Source: Desulfobacca_B sp046538075
Lineage (GTDB): Bacteria; Desulfobacterota; Desulfobaccia; Desulfobaccales; Desulfobaccaceae
NCBI GenBank assembly: GCA_046538075.1
Contig: JBKHJN010000011.1
Location: 1-64,000, forward strand
Length of the DNA stretch: 64,000 nucleotides
Reading direction: 5' to 3'
The position numbers were made by a program, and so were the translations under genes. Below the pieces are notes generated by a model. The model was not told the origin of the DNA and ran no database searches. It saw only the letters and a list, made by a program, of their open reading frames with translations. Positions 36,440-43,352 of this stretch are shown here, piece by piece. Positions within the stretch are counted from its first letter, which is position 1, and every line of letters begins with the position of its first letter.

Positions 36440-37159
36440 ATGGAACGGTTAAAAATTAGACCCTGGTTTCTGTTATTGCTATTGGTGCTGAATTCTTTTA
36501 TGGCCTGCGGCTGGTGGAAAAATTCCGAGCTCCAACCGACGGTGGCCGAACAGTTGGTCGTGGCTCAGGAAAGCTCCACAGAGACCAGAGAATCAGCGAC
36601 TGATTACGTCAGGGAAGGGCTTGATTATGCCGCCCAGGGCCAATATGATCAAGCCATCGCGTCATTCACCCAGGCTCAGCAGCAAAACCCGGCCTATGCC
36701 GAGGCCTACTATAACCGGGGAGTGGCCTATGTCAAAAAAGGTATGTATGGCCAGGCCATCGTCGATTTCAATCAGGCCTTAAAGATCAATCCTCAGGACG
36801 CCAACACTTACAACCATCGGGGAGTGGCCTATCGGGGCCAGGGTCAGATTGACCGGGCCCTGGCCGACTACAACCAGGCAATCCAATTAAACCCCCGATT
36901 GTCCATGGCCTATCTTAACCGCGGGGTGGCTTATGTGAAAAAGGGCCAGATCGACCAGGCCATCAATGACTTTGACCAGGCCCTGAGATTGGAACCCAGT
37001 TATGCCAAGGCCTATTTCAATAAAGCGCTGGCCTGTGAACAGGCCGGCCGCCGCCCGGAGGCGATTAAGGCCTATCAGAGTTATCTTAAATACGCCCCGC
37101 CCCAGGATAGCCGATATATTGAGTCAGTGCGCGAGCGCCTCCAGCAGCTGTCCCAGTAG
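36440..37159 (+). CDS. TPR-repeat lipoprotein
   Basis: 239 residues. A signal peptide ends SFMAC with Cys near residue 23 as the likely lipid anchor. A short polar linker precedes about four tandem 34-residue TPR units (for example YDQAIASFTQAQQQNPAYAEAYYNRGVAYVKKG) covering residues 60-230. The repeats at DNA level simply reflect these units. TPR lipoproteins scaffold envelope complexes; no partner is evident. It is upstream of the flavodiiron protein by 185 bp, with no clear operon link. Confidence 0.88.
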   Translation: MERLKIRPWFLLLLLVLNSFMACGWWKNSELQPTVAEQLVVAQESSTETRESATDYVREGLDYAAQGQYDQAIASFTQAQQQNPAYAEAYYNRGVAYVKKGMYGQAIVDFNQALKINPQDANTYNHRGVAYRGQGQIDRALADYNQAIQLNPRLSMAYLNRGVAYVKKGQIDQAINDFDQALRLEPSYAKAYFNKALACEQAGRRPEAIKAYQSYLKYAPPQDSRYIESVRERLQQLSQ

Positions 37160-37344
37160 CCGGATGGTTTGGCCACCCGCCCTAAACGCCAGTCTGGGTG
37201 CCAATCAATGTCCGTGCCTAATAAAAAATCTCTGCTGGCCCAGATTTGCCATTGACTCTGGCCTCCCCAATGACAAAAATTTGATTATTAATAAATTTTC
37301 CTGGAAGCATTTGACGGACAAACCACTGCAAAGGAGGCTATTTC

Positions 37345-38520
37345 GTGAAGGCCAGAAAAATCAGCGATGGGGTTTACTGGATGGGGGCCATTGACTGGGA
37401 TCGGCGCTTGTTTGACGCCCTCATTCCGTTGCCGGATGGCACCACTTACAATGCCTATCTAGTCCAGGGGAGTGAAAAGACGGTATTGCTGGATACCGTT
37501 GATCCTTCGATGGTCGAAGTGCTCATGGCGCAATTGGCCGAAGTTGATAAAATCGATTATCTGGTCTCACACCACGCCGAGCAGGACCATTCCGGGTCCA
37601 TTCCTCAGGTTCTGGAAAAGTATCCCGACGCCCAGGTCGTCACCAACCCCAAGGCTAAGGGTATGCTCAAGGACCTGTTGCAGGTGCCCGAAGAAAGATT
37701 TCTCACGGTGGCAGACGGCGACACCCTGAACCTGGGAGATAAGACCCTCAAGTTTATTTACACTCCCTGGGTGCACTGGCCGGAGACCATGGTAACCTAT
37801 CTGGAGGAGGAACAGCTGTTATTTTCCTGCGACTTTTTCGGCTCGCACCTGGCTACCAGTGATTTATATGCGGAGGAAGGGAGTATTTACCGGTCCGCCA
37901 AACGGTATTTTGCCGAAATCATGATGCCTTTCCGGCCGGTGATTCAAAACAACCTAGAAAAGCTTAGAAACTATGATATTGCCATGATTGCTCCCAGCCA
38001 CGGCCCGATCTATCTACGCCCTCAGTTTATCATCGAGGCTTATCAGGACTGGGTCAGCGTTGATCCCCGCAATCTGGTGGTGCTGCCCCACGTCAGCATG
38101 CACGGCAGTACCGCTAAGATGGTGGACCACTTAATCGGTGCCCTGGTCGAACAAAAGGTACGGGTGGAGCCTTTTAATCTGGTGGTCGCTGATATCGGGG
38201 AATTGGCCATGGCCTTGGTGGATGCCGCCACTATAGTGATCGGCACTCCGACCGTTCTGGTCGGACCCCATCCGCAGGCAGTTTATGCTGCGGTTCTGGC
38301 TAATGCCCTGCGGCCCAAAGTTAAGTTCGCCTCAATCATTGGCTCGTTCGGTTGGGGTGGTAAGGCGGTGGAGACCATCACCGGTCTGATGCCCAATCTC
38401 AAGGTCGAAATTCTGGAGCCAGTAATCTGCAAGGGATTGCCCAAAGAGGCGGATTATCAGGCTCTGGATAAGCTGGCCGTCACCATCGCGGCCAAGCACC
38501 AGGAACATAGTTTTATTTAA
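37345..38520 (+). CDS. flavodiiron protein (oxygen/NO reductase, FprA/ROO type)
   Basis: 391 residues starting at GTG 37345 behind AAAGGAGG. The N-terminal metallo-beta-lactamase domain has the complete diiron set: HHAEQDHSG, the His of WVHWPETM, the Asp of SCDFFG and the His of PSHGPIY. The C-terminal flavodoxin domain has the FMN loop HVSMHGSTAKM and the GTPTVLVGPHP and GSFGWGGKAVE loops. It ends without a rubredoxin domain, so it is class A. It reduces O2 or NO to water or N2O in anaerobes. It lies directly before a peroxiredoxin gene, forming an O2/peroxide-defence pair. Confidence 0.95.
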   Translation: MKARKISDGVYWMGAIDWDRRLFDALIPLPDGTTYNAYLVQGSEKTVLLDTVDPSMVEVLMAQLAEVDKIDYLVSHHAEQDHSGSIPQVLEKYPDAQVVTNPKAKGMLKDLLQVPEERFLTVADGDTLNLGDKTLKFIYTPWVHWPETMVTYLEEEQLLFSCDFFGSHLATSDLYAEEGSIYRSAKRYFAEIMMPFRPVIQNNLEKLRNYDIAMIAPSHGPIYLRPQFIIEAYQDWVSVDPRNLVVLPHVSMHGSTAKMVDHLIGALVEQKVRVEPFNLVVADIGELAMALVDAATIVIGTPTVLVGPHPQAVYAAVLANALRPKVKFASIIGSFGWGGKAVETITGLMPNLKVEILEPVICKGLPKEADYQALDKLAVTIAAKHQEHSFI

Positions 38521-38757
38521 GATCGACAGTATTGATTATTATTTACTAATTTATAAGATCTGCTAAATTACATTTTTTAATAAGACAGGCGCTGGAATTT
38601 GGGCTATTTCAGCGTTAGGATAAGATCGACGAATAGGAGGTAGATGATGGCGGAACCTCAAGATCAGTGTGTCAGTCCAGCCCAGGGCCCGATCGGCGTC
38701 CCGGAATCCCCTGGACCTCAAACAGCCCAGACTAAATCCCAAGAGGAGGTAGCAAGA

Positions 38758-39351
38758 ATGACAGCACGAGTTGGTAAACCGGCACCGGACTTTGAAGCCC
38801 CGGCCTATGTGGATGGCGGCTTCAAAAACATCAAGCTCTCGGATTATCGCGGCCAATGGGTGATAGTCTGCTTTTATCCGGGTGATTTTACCTTTGTTTG
38901 ACCGACCGAACTGACGGCAGTTGCCGTCAAATATGCGGACTTTAAAGCCCTGGGAGTGGAGTTTTTGTCTATTAGTGTGGATAGTCGATTTTCCCACAAA
39001 ATCTGGCAGGAAGAGGAACTCTCGAAAATGGTCCCGGGGGGAGTGCCTTTCCCGATGCTTTCCGATCCTGGCGGACGCATCGGCCAGCTCTATGGGGTCT
39101 ACGACGAAGAAGCCGGGGTGGATATTCGCGGCCGGTTCCTCATTGATCCTGACGGGATAATCCAGGGCGCCGAGATTTTAACCGCTCCGGTGGGCCGTAA
39201 TCCCGACGAACTTTTGAGACAGGTTAAGGCCTATCAGCACCATCGCGAGACCGGTGAGGTCATGCCCTCCGGCTGGCAACCAGGAAAGATGACCCTGAAG
39301 CCTTCCCCTGGTTTAGTGGGCAAGGTCTGTGAGGTCTGGAAGCCTGAATAA
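38758..39351 (+). CDS. selenocysteine-containing 2-Cys peroxiredoxin (AhpC/Prx1 type)
   Basis: Reduces peroxides. The frame runs through an in-frame TGA at 38899-38901 exactly where the peroxidatic Cys belongs: GDFTFV-[UGA]-PTEL versus the family's FVCPTEL. Downstream it continues as a perfect AhpC/Prx (VEFLSISVDSRFSHKIW, GGVPFPMLSDP, RGRFLIDPDG) and ends GKVCEVWKPE, with Cys191 as resolving residue. A bacterial SECIS-like hairpin follows the UGA. Total 197 residues, Sec48. ATG 38758 has AGGAGGT seven bases upstream. An earlier in-frame ATG pair at 38644/38647 also has an SD and would add about 38 residues. Normal gene callers would split or call it broken. Needs SelA/B/C/D elsewhere in the genome. 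Confidence 0.92.
38902..38940 (+). promoter_or_regulatory. SECIS element of the Sec-peroxiredoxin
   Basis: Directly after the UGA, TGACGGC (38912-38918) pairs perfectly with GCCGTCA (38923-38929) around the 4-base loop AGTT. The loop begins 17 bases after the UGA and contains a G, as bacterial SelB-binding SECIS hairpins do. The stem is stronger than coding constraint alone would require. Confidence 0.8.
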
Positions 39352-39388
39352 TCTTTCCCTCTCGCACAACTTGCTTAAACATGAGGAT

Positions 39389-39446
39389 CGGGTTGTTGCC
39401 TGAAATGGCCGGTGGCAGAGTTAGCCATCGACCCGGCGACAACCCG
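39389..39446 (+). terminator. hairpin after the peroxiredoxin gene
   Basis: CGGGTTGTTGCC pairs with GGCGACAACCCG (12 bp, one wobble). The loop is about 34 bases and a short T-rich tail follows. Likely the 3' end of the peroxiredoxin transcript. Confidence 0.5.
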
Positions 39447-39482
39447 TTTAATGTTTAAAGCTGAATAATTTCAAGATATTTA

Positions 39483-40028
39483 ATGGCAGTCAGAAGGAAG
39501 CATCGGATGCCGGATCAGAGCAATAACGCCTGGAGTCCCTATCTGGCCGGAGCTCTGGCGGGAGTGGTGGCAGTCCTATCGGTATGGATAGCCGGCAAGT
39601 ATCTGGGGGCTTCCACTTCTTTCGTCACCTCGGCGGGGATGATCGAAGAGCTTTTCCTTCCGGAGCGGGTGGGCCGGATGGATTACTTCCTTCTCAAAAT
39701 TCCCCGCATTGACTGGCAGTGGATGTTTTTAGCAGGAATTTTCCTGGGCGCGTTCATTTCTTCGATCACCTCCACAAGTTTTCGCGGGCAGGCGGTTCCG
39801 GATATGTGGCAGCGGCGATTCGGTCCCCAGCGCCTCCGCCGGGGTCTAGTGGCATTTTTGGGGGGCTTCATTGCCATCTTGGGGGCCCGCCTTACCGGCG
39901 GTTGCCCCAGCGGCCATGGCCTCAGCGGGGTCATGCAATTGTCAGTCAGTGGCTTGATTTCGGTGGTGGGATTTTTCGCCGGAGGCCTGATCACCGCCCG
40001 GCTAGTTTATCGCCGCGAGGAATTTTGA
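39483..40028 (+). CDS. YeeE/YedE-family transporter, first half-protein
   Basis: 181 residues with four to five membrane helices. The family motif GARLTGGCPSGHGLSG is near residue 140; its cysteine is the type that relays sulfur in YeeE/TsuA thiosulfate carriers. ATG 39507, preceded by AGAAGGA, is an alternative start eight codons in. Its stop overlaps the start of the second half (TGATG), so the two are coupled and probably form one transporter, as PmpA/PmpB-type pairs do. The substrate could be thiosulfate or other sulfur; YedE-like proteins have also been linked to selenium, notable beside a selenoprotein gene. That link is inference. Confidence 0.85.
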   Translation: MAVRRKHRMPDQSNNAWSPYLAGALAGVVAVLSVWIAGKYLGASTSFVTSAGMIEELFLPERVGRMDYFLLKIPRIDWQWMFLAGIFLGAFISSITSTSFRGQAVPDMWQRRFGPQRLRRGLVAFLGGFIAILGARLTGGCPSGHGLSGVMQLSVSGLISVVGFFAGGLITARLVYRREEF

Positions 40029-40555
40029 TGAGAATCCTGTGGTACGGACTGGTTACCGGCATTTTGTTCGGCATCCTGCTGCAAAAGAGCCGGGTGTTGC
40101 GTTATGATAAGCAGATCGGGGCCTTGCGGCTGCTCGACCTGACTATTGTCAAATTTATGTTGTCCACTGTGATGGTCGCCATGGCAGGAGTATATCTGCT
40201 GCGGGATCTGGGAATGGCGCACCTTGCGGTCAAACCGACCCTGGTGGGGGCCAACATTCTGGGCGGGCTGATCTTTGGAGTGGGCTGGGGATTGTTGGGT
40301 TATTGTCCGGGAACCGCCATCGGCGCCCTGGGCGAGGGGCGCTGGGATGCCCTGTGGGGCATTTTAGGGATGCTGACCGGAGCCGCCCTATTTGCCGAAC
40401 TCTATCCCTTCCTCCAAAACACCCTGTTAACCTGGGGGAATTACGGCCGGCTTACCCTGCCCCAGGTCCTGGGCGTCAATCACTGGGTGATAATTGTGGC
40501 CTTTATCCTGGGGGGATTATGGCTCTGCCGATGGTTTGAGCAGCATGGACTTTAA
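40028..40555 (+). CDS. YeeE/YedE-family transporter, second half-protein
   Basis: 175 residues from ATG 40028, overlapping the previous stop; the frame is open further upstream, but that part is shadowed by the first gene. Four to five helices are visible with the signature GLLGYCPGTAIGALGEG near residue 97. It carries the second conserved relay cysteine of the family. Together with the upstream gene it makes a full YeeE-like unit. A TusA-like sulfur carrier, often adjacent, is not present here. Confidence 0.85.
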   Translation: MRILWYGLVTGILFGILLQKSRVLRYDKQIGALRLLDLTIVKFMLSTVMVAMAGVYLLRDLGMAHLAVKPTLVGANILGGLIFGVGWGLLGYCPGTAIGALGEGRWDALWGILGMLTGAALFAELYPFLQNTLLTWGNYGRLTLPQVLGVNHWVIIVAFILGGLWLCRWFEQHGL

Positions 40556-40593
40556 TTTTCCCACCCGTCTTGATCAGAAAAAGGAAAGATTAG

Positions 40594-41382
40594 ATGCTCT
40601 GGAAAATTGCCACCTTCAACGTCAACGGAATCCGGGCCCGGCTGCCCATTGTGGTTGACTGGTTGAAACAGAATCAACCGGACGTGTTGTGTCTGCAGGA
40701 GACCAAATGTCTGGATAAGGATTTTCAGCATCAGGCTTTCCAGGAGGCCGGGTATCATAGCTATGCGCGGGGCGAAAAGTCCTTTAACGGGGTAGCCCTA
40801 ATATCCAAGGTCCCGTTGGCCGAGAGCTGGCTGGAGTTCGGCGATGGCCTGCCCGATCTGGAAGCCCGGCTCATTGCCGGACAGGTGCAGGGGGTGTGGA
40901 TTGTCAACACCTATATTCCCCAGGGCCGTCATCCCCAGGATCCTGCTTTTATTGACAAACTGGGATTTTTCGATCGCTTGAAAGCCTGGTTCCACCACCG
41001 GTTTCAACCGGATCAACCGCTGATCTGGACCGGCGACATGAATGTCGCCCCCGAGGCTCTGGACGTCTATGACCCGGAGCACTTGGACGGCGCCGTCGGC
41101 TTTCATCCGCTGGAGCGCCAGGCCCTGGCTGAGGTGGCGGCCTGGGGTTTTGTCGACCTCTACCGTAAGCTCCACCCGGGGGAAAAACAGTTCACCTTTT
41201 GGGACTACCGCCTTCCCAAGAGCTTCACCCGGAATTTAGGCTGGCGGTTGGACCACATTATGGTTACCGCGCCCTTGGCCCGGGCGGCCAAGCAGTGTGT
41301 GGTGGATATGGCCCCGCGGGCTCTGGCCAAACCCAGCGATCATACCCCGGTGTGGGCCGAATTTGATCTGGAGCAGCTCTAG
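40594..41382 (+). CDS. xth: exodeoxyribonuclease III (AP endonuclease)
   Basis: Base-excision repair enzyme cleaving 5' to abasic sites and removing 3' blocks. The EEP fold has the N-terminal ATFNVNGIRARL, catalytic LCLQETKC (Glu), NTYIPQGR, the GDMNVAPEALDVYDP loop and C-terminal LDHIMVTAP and SDHTPVWAEF. 262 residues is the normal XthA length. It follows the YeeE pair by 38 bp and may share its transcript. Its stop lies 12 bp before repeat copy B. Confidence 0.95.
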   Translation: MLWKIATFNVNGIRARLPIVVDWLKQNQPDVLCLQETKCLDKDFQHQAFQEAGYHSYARGEKSFNGVALISKVPLAESWLEFGDGLPDLEARLIAGQVQGVWIVNTYIPQGRHPQDPAFIDKLGFFDRLKAWFHHRFQPDQPLIWTGDMNVAPEALDVYDPEHLDGAVGFHPLERQALAEVAAWGFVDLYRKLHPGEKQFTFWDYRLPKSFTRNLGWRLDHIMVTAPLARAAKQCVVDMAPRALAKPSDHTPVWAEFDLEQL

Positions 41383-41394
41383 CGGGTTACACAC

Positions 41395-41564
41395 TTATTA
41401 GTCAGAGCATTTAAAAAGTTAATTTGAGGGGAGGGCGGGTGACCGAGAGGCCCCCGGCCCTCCCCTCAAGCTCCCCTCCCAACCCCCCTTAAGGGGTTGG
41501 GGGAGTGGGTTTGGGAGCTGTTTTCCCTAACCCCAATTCATTTATTTTATGACCGGACTAATAA
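41395..41564. repeat. dispersed intergenic palindromic repeat, copy B
   Basis: About 170 bp bounded by TTATTAGTC and its inverse GACTAATAA. It shares CAGAGCATTTAAAAAGTTAATTTGAGGGG and CCCTAACCCCAATTCATTTATTTTATGACC with copies A and C. The internal hairpin TTGAGGGGAGGGC / GCCCTCCCCTCAA is perfect. A second hairpin, CAACCCCCC / GGGGTTGGGG, is inserted in this copy. The right end overlaps the last codons of rlmB. Confidence 0.85.
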
Positions 41565-42297
41565 GTCGCTGCCGGAGGATCTCAAACAGAAAAATGGCTC
41601 CCGCGGTCGCGGCGTTGAGGGACCCCAGTTGCGGGGCGGCCATGGGGATGGCCAGCAGAAAATCGCATTCCCGGCGGACCCGCGGCCTCAGGCCTGACCC
41701 TTCGCTGCCGATGACCAGGGCCAGCGGTCCGGTCAGATCCGCTTCATAGAGGTGGTGCGGGGACTGGGCTTCGGCCCCGATTACCCACAGTCCCTGTTCC
41801 TTGCAGCCCTTCAGCACCTGGGCCAGGTTGGTGACCCGGCACACCGGCAGATATTCCAAGGCCCCGGCAGCGGCTTTGGCGACCACCGGGGTAATCCCTA
41901 CCGCCCGATCTTTGGGGATGATCAAGGCCAGGGCCCCGGCCGCATGGGCGCTGCGCATCAGGTTGCCTAAATTCATCGGATCCTGCAGACAATCAGCGAT
42001 TACCACCAGGGCCGGGTGCGGGGCAGTCCTGACCCGCTCCCAAAGTTCAGCCTCAGGAAGATAGCGGTAGCTGGCCCGCCGCGCCATAATGCCCTGATGC
42101 CGGCTGGTCTGACAGAGGCGGTCGAGGACAGACCGCTCCTGGAGGCGGAACCGGACCCCATGTTGCCGGGCCAGGGTGCGGATTTCGCTGAGCCAGCGGC
42201 CGCCAACCCCCCGGGCGACGATTACCTCTTCCAGAGCGTGGCCGTGCTGGCGCAAGGCGGCTAATACCGGATGGACTCCATAAATAATTTCACTCAT
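41542..42297 (-). CDS. rlmB: 23S rRNA (guanosine-2'-O-)-methyltransferase, TrmH/SpoU family
   Basis: SPOUT methyltransferase of 251 residues. The N-terminal substrate-binding domain begins IIYGVHPVLAALRQHG. The knotted catalytic domain has DCLQDPMNLGNLMRSAHAAGA (motif 1), LVIGSEGSGLRP (motif 2) and IPMAAPQLGSLNAATAGAI (motif 3). RlmB methylates G2251 of 23S rRNA, and the length and N-terminal domain fit it better than TrmH. The C-terminus is odd: the last eight residues and stop are encoded inside repeat copy B, so the natural end was replaced or extended by the repeat. Convergent with xth. Confidence 0.93.
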   Translation of the reverse strand: MSEIIYGVHPVLAALRQHGHALEEVIVARGVGGRWLSEIRTLARQHGVRFRLQERSVLDRLCQTSRHQGIMARRASYRYLPEAELWERVRTAPHPALVVIADCLQDPMNLGNLMRSAHAAGALALIIPKDRAVGITPVVAKAAAGALEYLPVCRVTNLAQVLKGCKEQGLWVIGAEAQSPHHLYEADLTGPLALVIGSEGSGLRPRVRRECDFLLAIPMAAPQLGSLNAATAGAIFLFEILRQRLISPVIK

Positions 42298-42453
42298 TAT
42301 GATTTTACCAAGCCCTAGCCCCTGACTGCGGGATAGGTACTATCTTCTGGTTCCCTAGCTGAGTTTGGCCGCCGGCATAACTGGATCCGGGGTCAATCCA
42401 CCTTGCTAACCCTTGCTAATTTTGGCATAAATGATTATAACAGTAATTAACCT

Positions 42454-43341
42454 ATGGATGCGACCCTGGAACAGTTTTATCATTATCTCAGTGTGGAACG
42501 GGGGTTGGCGCCGCTGACTCTGGAGGCCTACAGCCAGGACCTGGAGGGCCTGCGGGGCTTTCTGAGGGAGCGGGGCCGATCTGCTTGGAATAGTGTATCG
42601 GTGCAGGACCTGCAGGGCTTCCTGGCCTATTTGGAGAGCCAGGGGGTGGGGCCCCGCAGCCGGGCCCGCAAGCTCAGCGCTATCCGGCAATTGTTCCGCT
42701 TTCTGCAGCGCGAGGGTCAGCTCCAGACTAATCCCCTCGATTGGTTGGACTCGCCCCGCCTGCCCCGTAATTTACCCCGGGTGCTCAATCTGGAGGAGGT
42801 GGACCGGCTGTTGGCCGCCCCTGATCCTTTGACTCCTCTGGGGCAACGGGATGACACTATGCTGGAACTGTTGTATGCTACCGGCATCCGGGTGTCCGAG
42901 CTGGTGGGGTTGAACCTGAGGCAATTGGACCTGCGCCGCGGGGTATTGCTGGTGCGCGGCAAGGGCTCCAAGGAACGGCTGGTGCCTATGGTGGAGCAGG
43001 CGGTTAACAAATTGCAGCTCTATCTGGCCCAAACCCGGCCGGCCTTACTGCGCCACCAGGACATCCCTAACCTGTTTCTCAACCGGTGGGGGCGCGGCTT
43101 GAGTCGCCAGGGTTTTTGGAAGATCCTGAAGGGCTATGCCCGCCAGGCCGGGTTGCCGCTGGATCTGAGCCCCCATACCTTGCGGCATTCATTTGCCACC
43201 CATCTGCTCTGGCATGGGGCAGATCTGCGGGCCTTGCAAATGATGCTGGGTCATGCTGACATTTCCAGCACCCAAATCTATACTCATTTACACGCCGCTC
43301 GCCTGCAGGAGATTCATCAGCAGGCGCATCCGCGGCCTTAA
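42454..43341 (+). CDS. xerD: site-specific tyrosine recombinase XerC/XerD
   Basis: Resolves chromosome dimers at dif. 295 residues, with an N-terminal SAM-like domain (YHYLSVERGLAPLTLEAYSQDL) and a C-terminal catalytic domain with ATGIRVSEL, the Lys of VRGKGSKERLVPM, SPHTLRHSFATHLL, LGHADISSTQIYTH and catalytic Tyr. It is intact and core-like, unlike the truncated integrase at the left edge. XerC versus XerD cannot be settled from sequence. It is followed 11 bp later by the tRNA nucleotidyltransferase gene. Confidence 0.93.
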   Translation: MDATLEQFYHYLSVERGLAPLTLEAYSQDLEGLRGFLRERGRSAWNSVSVQDLQGFLAYLESQGVGPRSRARKLSAIRQLFRFLQREGQLQTNPLDWLDSPRLPRNLPRVLNLEEVDRLLAAPDPLTPLGQRDDTMLELLYATGIRVSELVGLNLRQLDLRRGVLLVRGKGSKERLVPMVEQAVNKLQLYLAQTRPALLRHQDIPNLFLNRWGRGLSRQGFWKILKGYARQAGLPLDLSPHTLRHSFATHLLWHGADLRALQMMLGHADISSTQIYTHLHAARLQEIHQQAHPRP

Positions 43342-43352
43342 TCCGGATACCG

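Noticed and set aside
36600..37100. Tandem DNA repeat
   Set aside because: The periodicity is 102 bases and in frame, and comes from 34-residue TPR units of the lipoprotein.
38644..39351. Peroxiredoxin as a pseudogene broken by a nonsense mutation
   Set aside because: The TGA is exactly at the peroxidatic Cys codon, the rest of the protein is fully conserved on both sides, and a SECIS-like hairpin follows. Chance placement of all three is unlikely.
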